Assembly: GCF_018129025.1 (NCBI RefSeq)
Contig: NZ_JAAEDI010000015.1
Location: forward strand, 62,001 to 126,000
DNA: 64,000 nucleotides
Source: Neoroseomonas terrae
Lineage (GTDB): Bacteria; Pseudomonadota; Alphaproteobacteria; Acetobacterales; Acetobacteraceae
Reading direction: 5' to 3'
A program made the position numbers and the translations under genes. The notes beneath the pieces were generated by a model that was not told where the DNA came from, did not search any database, and saw only the letters and a list, made by a program, of their open reading frames with translations. Within the stretch, counting starts at the first letter, position 1. Every line of letters begins with the position of its first letter. Below, one piece after another: positions 1 to 9,271 of this stretch.

Positions 1-1191
<1,191 letters not shown>

Positions 1192-1195
1192 GGCG

Positions 1196-1510
1196 ATGGA
1201 AGTACGTCTGGTGCCGGGTGAGGCGGCGCAACTGATCGAGCCGACCGACCTGCGGCGGTTCAGCGTGACCGTCGCGGGTACGCCGGAGGCACTGCCGGTG
1301 CTGGCGGAGGGGCTTCGCGGCATCGTGGATTTCGAGGGCAGCGAGCATGCCTGGGTGTCGGTGGCTTGGCTGCTGGAAGCGTCGAACCGCGCCGACTGGG
1401 CGGATTGGCGGTACGAGTTCGCCAACATGATGAAGTACGCGGAAAGCAAAGGGTGGACGCGGTCCGACCCGGATGCGATCCGCGGGCATGTGGTGTGGGT
1501 GCCGGCCTGA
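1196..1510 (+). CDS. hypothetical protein, 104 aa, downstream of glmS
   Basis: Small soluble protein that I do not recognise. It has no signal peptide or membrane segment; it is acidic in the middle and Trp-rich (SVAWLLEASNRADWADWRYEF). It starts with ATG 4 bases after the glmS stop, which suggests co-transcription and perhaps translational coupling. Codon use matches the neighbours (G/C third positions), which supports a real gene. No function can be assigned. Confidence 0.6.
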   Translation: MEVRLVPGEAAQLIEPTDLRRFSVTVAGTPEALPVLAEGLRGIVDFEGSEHAWVSVAWLLEASNRADWADWRYEFANMMKYAESKGWTRSDPDAIRGHVVWVPA

Positions 1511-1698
1511 CTGTCGGGCCCGGTGGAGCGCTGCTCTTCCTACTTTCTCACACGCGCGGCCCGAATCGGAGCGATGGCGGGGACAGGGCTGCTTCCATTC
1601 GCGCCGGCGCGGCTTCGACTTCGGCCCCCGTTCGCCGAGCATCACCATCCGACGACGTGATGCCGCTCGATCGGTACCTTGTAGCGCCTGCTTGTAAG

Positions 1699-2001
1699 CT
1701 ACTTGGTGTAAAAGATGCTGCCTGGACAGGCAGCGAGGACGGCGAAGTTGAAGACGATGATCGCCACGCCGATCTTCAAGGCGACACCCACAGCCGGATC
1801 AGCGAAGCGTGCCCGAGCCTCCGGATCCGATGTGCTGATCCGCTCGCGATTGTTGAACACATGATAGAGGAATTGCCCGAGGCTCATGTCTGGCTTTCGA
1901 CGCCACCAGATTGCAACGGAGGCGACGAATAGAACCAGGAATGACAAGGCAATCACTATCCAGCCGTCATGCACGTAAAGCCCGCAGACCGCCTCCCCCA
2001 C
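1699..2001 (-). CDS. small membrane protein, 100 aa
   Basis: Predicted inner-membrane protein with two hydrophobic stretches, about residues 12-32 (WIVIALSFLVLFVASVAIWW) and 72-92 (ALKIGVAIIVFNFAVLAAC), joined by a polar loop. The start is GTG; an in-frame GTG lies nine codons further in. Base composition is clearly less GC-rich than in the flanking genes, with A/T at many third positions, so recent acquisition or relaxed selection is possible. No family recognised. It stands alone between glmS and a catabolic cluster. Confidence 0.5.
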   Translation of the reverse strand: MGEAVCGLYVHDGWIVIALSFLVLFVASVAIWWRRKPDMSLGQFLYHVFNNRERISTSDPEARARFADPAVGVALKIGVAIIVFNFAVLAACPGSIFYTK

Positions 2002-2167
2002 GTCACTACGCTCCCTACGACAAACCTAAAGCCTGCGAGTGTGTCCCATCTGCGCCTCAGTCCGTCGAGGGTGGCGGCGGGATAGCGAATGCCGCCGAAG
2101 CTTAGTGCGATGTGGAGGAGGATTGCTTGTCGTGCTTCAGCCAGGAGGGTCGAGTACCAAGAGACTG

Positions 2168-2231
2168 CGGTCCAGGATGCCCAGCATCCTGGCGGGGTGA
2201 GGTTTGGAGAGGGGCGGGGCCCCTCTCCAAT
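2168..2231 (-). repeat. composite palindromic intergenic repeat, partial copy R1
   Basis: Contains module A, a 9-bp stem (2173-2193, CCAGGATGC/GCATCCTGG), followed by a 12-bp perfect stem (2205-2231, TTGGAGAGGGGC/GCCCCTCTCCAA, GGG loop). The order matches the right end of full copy R9 (51450-51675). It begins 16 bases past the stop of the minus-strand Bug gene and could act as a 3' hairpin for it. Confidence 0.8.
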
Positions 2232-2246
2232 TCTCTCAGCGCCGAG

Positions 2247-3200
2247 TCACTCCGGCCGCACGCCCAGGTCGCGCAGGATGCGGCCGTAGGCCTCGTATTC
2301 CCGCTGCACCATCGCGGTGAAGTCGGCGCGCGACATGTAGTTCACAGGCACGCGCTGGGCAGCCGCGACGCGGCGGAAGTTCGCGTCTTCCACGCCGGTG
2401 CGGCAGGCTTCCTCAAGCCGCGCCATCACCGGTTCCGGCGTGCCGCGCGGGGCGTAGATGCCGACCTGGCTGAGCTGTTCGGCATCGATCCCCTGTTCGC
2501 GCGCCGTCGGCACGTTCGGGTAGTCCGGGTGCCGGCGCGCGGAGAACACCGCGATCAGCCGCACGCGGTCGCCGTCGATCAACCCGCTCGCCGAGGCCAC
2601 GACCGCCGCGGAGAAGTCGAGCCGCCCCGCGACCAGCTCATTCAGGTGCGGCGGGTCGCCGCGGAAGGGGATGTGGGTGAATTCGACGCCGGTCGCCTTC
2701 GTCACCCGCACCACGCCAAGCTGCGGCAGCGAGTTCGGCCCCGGGCTACCGAAGGTCAGCGACCGCTGCCGGCCGGCGGCCACCAGGCCCGGCAGGTCGC
2801 GGATGTCGCTGTCGGCGCGGACGAGGATGCCGATGATGTTCTCGTTGGTGCCGCAGACCGGGGCGAAGCTGTCCGGCCCGATGCCGAGGTTGCGCACCAT
2901 GTGCGGCTGCACCGCGACGGGCGTCACCGGCGTCAGGCCCAGCGTGTAGCCATCCGGCGCGGACTGCGCGACGAAGCGCATGCCGACGACGCCCGAGCCG
3001 CCATCGCGGTTCGTCACCACCACAGGCTGGCCCATGATGCGGGTGAAGTGCTCGCCGAGCGCGCGGCCATAGGCGTCCGACGCGCTGCCGGGTGCGTAGG
3101 GCAGAACCACGGTGATCGGCCGGTCGGGGAAGTTCTGGGCCTGCGCGGCGAAGGGCGCGAGCAGGCCGAGGGCGAGAAGAAGACGACGCACGCTGCTCAC
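2247..3200 (-). CDS. tripartite tricarboxylate transporter substrate-binding protein (Bug/TctC family)
   Basis: Periplasmic solute receptor of 317 residues. The start is the GTG at 3200, which overlaps the stop of the upstream cyclase as GTGA. This start gives a clean signal peptide (RRLLLALGLLAPFAAQAQ) followed by the typical Bug start NFPDRPITVVLPYAPGS. Other family marks are VVTNRDGGSGVVG, FGSPGPNSLPQLG, THIPFRGDPPHLNELVAGRLDF and the PNVPTAREQG region. Bug receptors bind carboxylates; the ligand cannot be read from sequence. Translational coupling to a cyclase and a fumarylacetoacetase suggests an aromatic or dicarboxylic acid as substrate (inference). No TctA/TctB membrane genes are in the window, so it is an orphan receptor. 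Confidence 0.9.
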   Translation of the reverse strand: MSSVRRLLLALGLLAPFAAQAQNFPDRPITVVLPYAPGSASDAYGRALGEHFTRIMGQPVVVTNRDGGSGVVGMRFVAQSAPDGYTLGLTPVTPVAVQPHMVRNLGIGPDSFAPVCGTNENIIGILVRADSDIRDLPGLVAAGRQRSLTFGSPGPNSLPQLGVVRVTKATGVEFTHIPFRGDPPHLNELVAGRLDFSAAVVASASGLIDGDRVRLIAVFSARRHPDYPNVPTAREQGIDAEQLSQVGIYAPRGTPEPVMARLEEACRTGVEDANFRRVAAAQRVPVNYMSRADFTAMVQREYEAYGRILRDLGVRPE

Positions 3201-3985
3201 TCCTCGATGATCGCGACGGCGCGGGTCCAGCCCGCGGAGGCGCGATGGATCTTCACGGGGAAGCAGGCGACCATGAAGCCGTCTGACGGCAGGGTCTCGA
3301 GCTTCGACAGCTTCTCGATGTGGCAGTAGCCGATCTCGCGGCCGGCGCGGTGGCCTTCCCAGATCAGCCCGGCATCGCCGGTTTCCTGCACCTTCTTCTT
3401 CGTCAGCGAGAAGGGCGCGTCCCAGGACCAGCCGTCGGTGCCGGTGACGCGCACGCCCTGTTCCAGCAGCCACAGCGTCGCGGCCTTGCCCATGCCGCAG
3501 CCGGAGTGGATGTAGTCGTCCTCCCCATACCGCGCGCCCGCGCTCGTGTTCACGACAACGATCTCCAGCGGCTTCAGCGTGTGGCCGATGCGCTTCAGCT
3601 CCGCCTGCACGTCGCCGGGCGTGGCGACATAGCCATGGTCGAAATGCCGGAAGTCGAGCTTCACCGCCGGCTGGAAGCACCATTCCAGCGGGATCTCGTC
3701 GATCCGCCAGGACGGTTCGCCGCCGGGCACCGTGCGCTCGTTCATGCGCGGGAAGAAGTGGTACGGCGCGTCCAGGTGCGTGCCGTTGTGCGTGCTGAGC
3801 TTCACCTTCTCGACCGCGGCGTAGTTGCCTTCCGGCAGCTGGTCGATGGCGATCTCGAATTCCTGCGCCATCATCGGCGCGGTCATCTGGTGGTCGAGGT
3901 ATTCGATCTCGGGCAGCGAGCGAGGCGGGTCCGAGGCGATGCCGGATTTCAGCGCGACCGAGATGTCGACGATACGACGGGGCAT
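3197..3985 (-). CDS. cyclase family protein (kynurenine formamidase-like)
   Basis: A 262-residue member of the metal-dependent cyclase/formamidase family. The family signature H-x-G-T-H-x-D-A-P-x-H is present as HNGTHLDAPYHF near residues 66-77, with further candidate metal or catalytic residues around HSGCGMGKAATLWLLEQG and GTDGWSWD. Relatives hydrolyse N-formylkynurenine, cyclic amides or isatin; the exact substrate is not determinable. It lies 22 bases downstream of the fumarylacetoacetase gene and shares a 4-base overlap with the Bug receptor, so the three form one minus-strand operon, likely for degradation of an aromatic compound. Confidence 0.85.
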   Translation of the reverse strand: MPRRIVDISVALKSGIASDPPRSLPEIEYLDHQMTAPMMAQEFEIAIDQLPEGNYAAVEKVKLSTHNGTHLDAPYHFFPRMNERTVPGGEPSWRIDEIPLEWCFQPAVKLDFRHFDHGYVATPGDVQAELKRIGHTLKPLEIVVVNTSAGARYGEDDYIHSGCGMGKAATLWLLEQGVRVTGTDGWSWDAPFSLTKKKVQETGDAGLIWEGHRAGREIGYCHIEKLSKLETLPSDGFMVACFPVKIHRASAGWTRAVAIIEE

Positions 3986-4007
3986 GTTCAGCGTTTCCTG
4001 TTGTTGA

Positions 4008-5294
4008 TTATGCGGGCCAGGCGATGGCGGGGTTCAGCACGCCGCGGCATTCGCCGAAGCCGATCGGCACGGCGCCAGGCGCCTCGGCGCGGCCGCGGAA
4101 GATGATGTCGTCGCCATCCTCGATCCAGCGGCGCTCCTCGCCGGTCGGCAGGGTGACGGCGCCGGTCTGGTTGATCTCGGCGAGGCAGGCGCGCGCGATG
4201 TCGACGGGCCCCGAGACGGTGCCGCTGCCGAGCAGGTCGCCGGCCAGCAGGTTGCAACCGTTGGAGGTGTGGTGGGCGACCATCGCGGCCGCGGTCCAGT
4301 ACATGTCGGAGAACTGCGTGTCGGTCAGCAGGAAGGGCTCGATGCCTTCGGCCCGCATGCGCGCGGTCTGGATTAGCGCGGTCATCCGCACGGACAGCGC
4401 GCCGTTGCTGCGGTTGAACGGGCTGTCGAGATGCGGCAGGCAGGGCGGGTCCTGCGCGGGGGCCGCGACCGCGAAGGGGATCAGCGCCTCGGCGGTGACG
4501 ATCCAGGGGGAGACGGAGGTCGAGACGGACTTCCCGAGGAACGGTCCGAGCGGCGGCATCTCCCACCGCTGCACGTCGCGCACGGACCAGTCGTTCAGCA
4601 GGCCGTACCCGAAGATGCGATCGGGCGCGGCGGACATCGGCACGGGCTGGCCGAGCGCGTTGTCCCCGGCGATCCAGATCGCCATTTCCAGTTCGTAGTC
4701 CATCGCCTCGGTCGGGCCGAAGCGCATGGCGCCGTCCTGCTGCTTCCATTGACCGTGCGGGCGCGTCACGGCCTCGCCCGACACGCGCACAGACGACGCG
4801 CGCGAATGATAGGCGACGGGGAGCTGATGGAAGGCCGGGGGGAGGGGATTGGCCGGGTCCCGCCGGCGGCCGGATCGCAGGCAGTGGTCGTAGCTGACCA
4901 TGAAATCGGTGAAGTTGCGGACCGTGGCCGGCAGATGCATCCGCGCCTTGGCCATCGGCACGAGCAGCGCGTCCTCCTGCCCCTGCGCGGGTGAGCCCTG
5001 CGCCAGCAGCGTGGACACCTCCGCCCGCAGCGCCGCTGAGGCCGGCCGCCCCTGCGCCATCAGCGCGCTGAGCGAGCCATCCGTCACCGCGCGATTGGTC
5101 ACGAACCCCGCGGCATAGGCGGCCGTCAGGTCGAGGATCGAATCGCCGATCGCCACGCCGCAGCGCGGGTCCATGCCATCCGTCGTGAAGACGCCGAGCG
5201 GGAGGTTCTGGATCGGGAAGTCCGTGCCCGGCGCCTGCGCCGAGGCGACCCAGCTCTTCCGCGCAGGATCATGAGTGGCATCGCGTTGGGCCAA
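4008..5294 (-). CDS. fahA: fumarylacetoacetase
   Basis: Hydrolyses fumarylacetoacetate to fumarate and acetoacetate, the last step of tyrosine/homogentisate breakdown. Family marks: SWVASAQAPGTDFPIQNLP at the N-terminus, a metal-binding EMAIWIAGDN-type stretch, LLNDWSVRDVQRWE, PLGPFLGKS and LLGSGTVSGP. Length 428 residues is normal. I chose the TTG at 5294 because a GGAG Shine-Dalgarno sits 6 bases before it; an ATG at 5330 is the alternative. The rest of the homogentisate pathway (hmgA, maiA) is not in the window, so a related substrate is possible. It is divergent from a GntR regulator, which may control it. Confidence 0.9.
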   Translation of the reverse strand: MAQRDATHDPARKSWVASAQAPGTDFPIQNLPLGVFTTDGMDPRCGVAIGDSILDLTAAYAAGFVTNRAVTDGSLSALMAQGRPASAALRAEVSTLLAQGSPAQGQEDALLVPMAKARMHLPATVRNFTDFMVSYDHCLRSGRRRDPANPLPPAFHQLPVAYHSRASSVRVSGEAVTRPHGQWKQQDGAMRFGPTEAMDYELEMAIWIAGDNALGQPVPMSAAPDRIFGYGLLNDWSVRDVQRWEMPPLGPFLGKSVSTSVSPWIVTAEALIPFAVAAPAQDPPCLPHLDSPFNRSNGALSVRMTALIQTARMRAEGIEPFLLTDTQFSDMYWTAAAMVAHHTSNGCNLLAGDLLGSGTVSGPVDIARACLAEINQTGAVTLPTGEERRWIEDGDDIIFRGRAEAPGAVPIGFGECRGVLNPAIAWPA

Positions 5295-5337
5295 GGGTCG
5301 CTCCGTTTCGCTCCGAATGCTCACGATCATGCGCGTG

Positions 5338-5372
5338 TTGATCGAGATGGCAACCCGAAATATATTTTCGAG
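5338..5372 (+). promoter_or_regulatory. promoter and inverted repeat before the GntR gene
   Basis: A -35 like TTGATC (5338-5343), a 17-base spacer and a -10 TATATT (5361-5366) end 6 bases before the GntR start codon, implying a leaderless message. An inverted repeat CGAAA-N5-TTTCG (5356-5370) covers the -10 in the gap between two divergent genes, the usual place for a GntR-family operator. This AT-rich patch stands out from its surroundings. Confidence 0.55.
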
Positions 5373-6044
5373 ATGGAGACAGAACCGGCGACCGCGGTCG
5401 AGGCCGCGACTCATCGCCTGCGGGAAGAGATTGTCGCCGGATCGCTGCCGGCAGAGGCGCGGCTGCGCCTGCGCGACCTGACGGCCCGCTTCGGCTACGG
5501 GGCGACGCCGCTGCGGGAGGCGTTGTCGCGCCTGGCCGCCGAAGGCTTCGTTCTGTTCGAGGGGCAGAAGGGCTTCTCGGTGCCGCCGGTGACGCGGACG
5601 CATCTGCTGGACATCACGCAATCACGGCAGTTCGTGGAGCCGGAAGCGCTGCGCCTTGCGATGGAACACGGCGACGCGGCTTGGGAGGACGAGATCGTCG
5701 CTTCCGTCTCCCTGATGCGCCGGGAGATCGAGCGCCGCCGCGCCGACCCGGACTGGCTCGACATCTACGAAGCCAAGCACCACCGGCTGCATCGCGCGCT
5801 GATCGCCGCCTGCCCGCTGGTCGCGCTGAGGGCTTTCTGCGACGAGCTCTACATGCAGACCACGCGCTATCGTCGCCTGATGAAGAGCGCGATGGAGGAT
5901 TGGCCACGCAGCTCCGCCGCGCACCAGTCCCTGGCCGATGCCGTGCTGGCGCGCGATCCGGCGGCGCTGCAGGGAATGCGCGACCATATCGGGACGACGT
6001 CGACGCGGGTGCTGGCGATGCTGGGGGAAACGCCGGCACCCTGA
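5373..6044 (+). CDS. GntR family transcriptional regulator (FCD subfamily)
   Basis: DNA-binding regulator of 223 residues. The N-terminal winged helix-turn-helix covers about residues 10-75 (AATHRLREEIVAGSLPAEAR, GATPLREALSRLAAEGFV). The C-terminal all-helical FCD ligand-binding domain follows, with its metal-site residues in RQFVEPEALR, HHRLHRALIAAC and AHQSLADAVLARD. I start it at ATG 5373 rather than an upstream in-frame ATG (5271), because the longer form reads through the divergent promoter and the DNA-binding domain normally begins close to the N-terminus. Probably represses the divergent fumarylacetoacetase-cyclase-Bug operon and itself. Confidence 0.88.
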   Translation: METEPATAVEAATHRLREEIVAGSLPAEARLRLRDLTARFGYGATPLREALSRLAAEGFVLFEGQKGFSVPPVTRTHLLDITQSRQFVEPEALRLAMEHGDAAWEDEIVASVSLMRREIERRRADPDWLDIYEAKHHRLHRALIAACPLVALRAFCDELYMQTTRYRRLMKSAMEDWPRSSAAHQSLADAVLARDPAALQGMRDHIGTTSTRVLAMLGETPAP

Positions 6045-6100
6045 CAGCAGCCCCGACCGGGCCTATCTTCCGGCCACACCCGGAGGAAAGGGACGCCGCC

Positions 6101-7579
6101 ATGCTCGACACCGCCGCCAAGGTTCCGTTGAAGGATTCGGAGCTCTTCCGCCAGGCCAACTACATCGACGGCCAATGGGTCCAGGCCGACAGCGGCAAGA
6201 CCCTCGCCGTGCGCAACCCCGCGACGGGCGAGGTGATCGGCACCGTCCCCGCCATGTCCGGCGCCGAGACGCGTCGCGCCATTGAGGCCGCCAATGCCGC
6301 CTGGCCGGCCTGGCGCGCGATGCTCGCGAAGGACCGCGCGGTCATCCTGCACAAGCTTGCCAAGCTGATGCATGAGAATGCGGACGATCTCGCCGCGATC
6401 ATGACGGCCGAGCAGGGCAAGCCGCTCGCGGAAGCCAAGGGCGAGGTGGTCTATTCCGCCTCCTTCATCGAGTGGTTCGCCGACGAAGGCCGCCGCGTCT
6501 ACGGCGAGACGATCCCGCAGAACGCCAAGGGCCGCCGCGTCATCGTGACGAAGGAGCCGATCGGCGTCTTCGCCGCGATCACGCCGTGGAACTTCCCCTC
6601 GGCCATGATCACCCGCAAGGCCGGCCCGGGCTGGGCCGCGGGCTGCACGGGCGTGATCCGCCCGGCGTCGCAGACGCCGTTCTCGGCGCTCGCCATCGCC
6701 GTGCTGGCCGAACGCGCCGGCATGCCGAAGGGTGTGTGCAACGTCATCACCGGGCCGTCCGGTGAGACCGGCAAGGAACTCACCGCCAACCCGATCGTGC
6801 GCAAGCTGTCCTTCACCGGATCGACCGAGGTCGGCCGCGTGCTGCTCGCGCAATGCGCCGCGACCATCAAGAAGACCTCGATGGAACTGGGTGGCAACGC
6901 GCCCTTCATCGTGTTCGACGATGCGGATCTCGATGCCGCGGTGCAGGGCGCGATGGCGTCGAAGTACCGCAACACCGGGCAGACCTGCGTCTGCGCCAAC
7001 CGCATCCTGGTGCAGGACGGTGTCTATGACGCCTTCGCCAAGAAGCTGAAGGAAGCGGTGGAAGGCCTGAAGGTCGGCCCCGGCATGGAACCGGGCGTGA
7101 CGCAGGGCCCGCTCATCAACGCGGATGCCGTTGCGAAGGTCGAGGAGCACATCGCCGACGCGCTCGCCCAGGGTGCGACGATCGTCACCGGCGGGCACCG
7201 CCACAAGCTCGGCGGCAACTTCTTCGAACCGACCGTGCTCGCCAACGTGCCGCATGGCGCGAAGATCTTCGGTGAGGAGACCTTCGGCCCCGTCGCCCCG
7301 CTGTTCCGCTTCAAGACGGAGGAAGAGGCGATCAGGCTGGCGAACGACACCGAGTTCGGCCTCGCCTCCTATTTCTACGCCCGCGATGTCGGTCGCATCT
7401 TCCGCGTCGCCGAGGCGCTGGAATACGGCATTATCGGCATCAACGAGGGCATCATCTCGACGGCCGAAGTGCCCTTCGGGGGCTTGAAGCAGTCCGGCCT
7501 CGGCCGCGAAGGCAGCCATCTCGGCATCGAGGAGTATCTGGAGGTGAAGTACCTCGCCCTCGGCGGCATCGGGACGTGA
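6101..7579 (+). CDS. gabD: NAD(P)-dependent succinate-semialdehyde dehydrogenase
   Basis: Aldehyde dehydrogenase superfamily, 492 residues, closest by motif to GabD. Present are TPWNFPSAMITRKAGPGWAAGC (cofactor-fold start), the catalytic Glu in MELGGNAPF, the catalytic Cys in NTGQTCVCANR and the C-terminal PFGGLKQSGLGREGS. GabD oxidises succinate semialdehyde to succinate. The start at 6101 follows a good Shine-Dalgarno (GGAGGAAAG, 6081-6089). It overlaps the MaoC gene by GTGA and that gene overlaps the VOC gene by ATGA, so all three are translationally coupled. A related semialdehyde (glutarate or methylmalonate type) cannot be excluded as substrate. Confidence 0.9.
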   Translation: MLDTAAKVPLKDSELFRQANYIDGQWVQADSGKTLAVRNPATGEVIGTVPAMSGAETRRAIEAANAAWPAWRAMLAKDRAVILHKLAKLMHENADDLAAIMTAEQGKPLAEAKGEVVYSASFIEWFADEGRRVYGETIPQNAKGRRVIVTKEPIGVFAAITPWNFPSAMITRKAGPGWAAGCTGVIRPASQTPFSALAIAVLAERAGMPKGVCNVITGPSGETGKELTANPIVRKLSFTGSTEVGRVLLAQCAATIKKTSMELGGNAPFIVFDDADLDAAVQGAMASKYRNTGQTCVCANRILVQDGVYDAFAKKLKEAVEGLKVGPGMEPGVTQGPLINADAVAKVEEHIADALAQGATIVTGGHRHKLGGNFFEPTVLANVPHGAKIFGEETFGPVAPLFRFKTEEEAIRLANDTEFGLASYFYARDVGRIFRVAEALEYGIIGINEGIISTAEVPFGGLKQSGLGREGSHLGIEEYLEVKYLALGGIGT

Positions 7580-8031
7580 GCGAGCCGATCTACCTCGAGG
7601 ACCTGACCGTGGGCCGGCGCTTCACCGCCGGCCCGGTGACGATCACCGAGGAGGAGATCATCGCCTTTGCCTCCCGCTACGATCCGCAGCCTTTCCACAC
7701 CGATCCGGCGGCGGCGGCGAAGCATCCGGTGTTCCAGGGCCTCGCCGCCAGCGGGTGGCATACGGCGGCGCTGGCGATGCCGCTGGTCGTCCAGGCCGCG
7801 GGCAACATCGCCGGCGGCATCATCGGCAGCGGCGGCGAATTGCGCTGGCCGAGGCCGGTGCGCCCCGGCGACAGCCTGTCCGTCGAGATCGAGGTGACGG
7901 AGGCGACGCCCTCCCGCTCGCGCCCCGACCGCGGAACGGCGGTGATGCACATCCGCGTCCTGAACCAGAACGGGGAGGAGGTGCAGACCTTCACCCCGCG
8001 CATCGTCGTGCCGCGTAGGCCCGCGCCATGA
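7576..8031 (+). CDS. MaoC family dehydratase
   Basis: Hotdog-fold hydratase/dehydratase of 151 residues. The R-hydratase motif is visible as YDPQPFHTDPAAAAKHPVFQGLAASGWHTAALAM, with the Asp/His pair expected for enoyl-CoA hydration. It starts with GTG overlapping the dehydrogenase stop. Likely hydrates an acyl-CoA in the same catabolic route as the neighbouring dehydrogenase; the substrate is not determinable. Confidence 0.85.
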   Translation: MSEPIYLEDLTVGRRFTAGPVTITEEEIIAFASRYDPQPFHTDPAAAAKHPVFQGLAASGWHTAALAMPLVVQAAGNIAGGIIGSGGELRWPRPVRPGDSLSVEIEVTEATPSRSRPDRGTAVMHIRVLNQNGEEVQTFTPRIVVPRRPAP

Positions 8032-8414
8032 AGCTCGGCTACGTCATCCACTACGTGCCGGACGTGGCCGCGACGGTCGCCTTCTACGCGGCGGCCTTCG
8101 GCTTCGCGCAGCGTTTCGCCGCCGAGGACGGCACCTATGCCGAGATGGATACCGGCGCGACGGTGCTGGCCTTCGCGTCCGAATCCATGATCGAGGAGCA
8201 GGGTGCGAGCTTCCGCCGCACGCGTCCCGGCGAGACGCCGCCGGGCATGGAGATCGGCCTCGTCACCGAGGATGTCCGCGGCGCCTTCGCCACGGCCGTC
8301 GCCGCGGGCGCGGTGCCGCTGCTGCCGCCGAAGGAGAAGACCTGGGGCCAGACGGTCGGCTATGTGCGCGACCTCAACGGCGCGCTGGTCGAGATCTGCT
8401 CGCCGATGGGCTGA
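8028..8414 (+). CDS. VOC family protein (glyoxalase/dioxygenase fold)
   Basis: Single vicinal-oxygen-chelate domain protein of 128 residues with paired beta-alpha-beta-beta-beta modules (LGYVIHYVPDVAATVAFYAAAFGF and MEIGLVTEDVRGAFATAVAAGA) and the common C-terminal YVRDLNGALVEICSP. Typical metal ligands would be His8 and Glu124. Family members are glyoxalases, dioxygenases or antibiotic-binding proteins; which applies here is unknown. It overlaps the MaoC gene by ATGA and ends this operon. Confidence 0.85.
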   Translation: MKLGYVIHYVPDVAATVAFYAAAFGFAQRFAAEDGTYAEMDTGATVLAFASESMIEEQGASFRRTRPGETPPGMEIGLVTEDVRGAFATAVAAGAVPLLPPKEKTWGQTVGYVRDLNGALVEICSPMG

Positions 8415-8420
8415 CCAGGA

Positions 8421-8759
8421 TCAGCGCAGCGCAAGGCCGCGGATGCGCCGCGCGTCGATCCCGTCATGGCGCTGCGCGGTCCCGTCAGCGAAGGTCGCGC
8501 GCAGTGCGTAGAGGCCGATGCAGGATGGCAGCGTGATCGTCTCGGCCGCGCCGGGCGCGAGGCCGTTCGGCAGGCGGTTGAAGGTGCTCGGCGCTTCCTG
8601 CGCGCTGTCGACGTAGAGCGCCACCACCTGCTGCGCGGTCTCGTTGCGCAGCTCGATGCGGGTCGGCAGGGCGCAGGCGAGCAGCGGCGCCGGCGCGGCG
8701 AGCAGGCCTGCCACGAGCGCGACAAGGCAGCGGCGCGGCGTGTCGGTTCGCGGTGTCAT
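8421..8759 (-). CDS. hypothetical secreted protein, 112 aa
   Basis: Has a clear signal peptide (CLVALVAGLLAAPAPLLACA) and a mature part of about 80 residues rich in short beta-type segments (TRIELRNETAQQVVALYVDS). It has the look of a small periplasmic beta-sandwich protein, but no family is recognised. It overlaps the preceding minus-strand gene by ATGA (8756-8759), so the two small exported proteins are probably made together. Confidence 0.7.
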   Translation of the reverse strand: MTPRTDTPRRCLVALVAGLLAAPAPLLACALPTRIELRNETAQQVVALYVDSAQEAPSTFNRLPNGLAPGAAETITLPSCIGLYALRATFADGTAQRHDGIDARRIRGLALR

Positions 8760-9058
8760 CGCCGCGTGGCGGTGTCGCGGGCGGCATTGGCGCCCGGACG
8801 GCGCTGCCTGCCGGCCGCGGCTTGAGCCAGGAGCGACGCCTGCCAGGTCCCGCATCGCGACATGCCGGTCCGCGGTTCCGACAACCACGCGCCGAGGGGC
8901 AGGTCGGCCGTCCCGTTGGCGCGCGGCGTTTCGGGCCGGTCGATCGGGGCGGCCTGCGCGCCATCCTGCACGGGCGCGTGTGTCGGAATTCCGCAGGCGA
9001 TCGCCGTGCCTGGGAGGGCTGCGGCGATCATCGCGATTGCGGCGAGTGTGCGGAACAT
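8756..9058 (-). CDS. hypothetical exported protein, 100 aa
   Basis: Starts MFRTLAAIAMIAAALPGTAIAC, a good signal peptide; the Cys after ATAIA could also fit a lipoprotein-like site, though the lipobox is weak. The mature part is low-complexity and Arg/Ala-rich. A longer frame to 9172 has no signal peptide at its start, so I chose the ATG at 9058. It is coupled to the next secreted protein by ATGA. No function recognised. Confidence 0.6.
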   Translation of the reverse strand: MFRTLAAIAMIAAALPGTAIACGIPTHAPVQDGAQAAPIDRPETPRANGTADLPLGAWLSEPRTGMSRCGTWQASLLAQAAAGRQRRPGANAARDTATRR

Positions 9059-9271
9059 CCTGCAATCCCTCTCGGTCCGGCGGAGACTAGGCGTCGGCGG
9101 TGCGTCCGCGCAGCGAAGTGCCTCACAGCCGGAAGGCGGTGGGCTGGCGCCTTCGCGTGCGCTCACATTCATCCGAACGCGATCTGCGCCGGAGACGTCC
9201 GTTCACCTCAGATCCTGCCGTCCGCGAGCATCGTCGCCTGCTCGGCCGGGCGCAGCCGGGCAGGATCTGCC

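Noticed and set aside
5681-6100. Long upstream extension of the aldehyde dehydrogenase frame
   Set aside because: It overlaps the GntR gene in another frame. The ATG at 6101 has a clear Shine-Dalgarno and the normal dehydrogenase start.
5867-7519. 550-codon antisense frame over the dehydrogenase
   Set aside because: Same GC3 shadow effect; no start signals and no domain.
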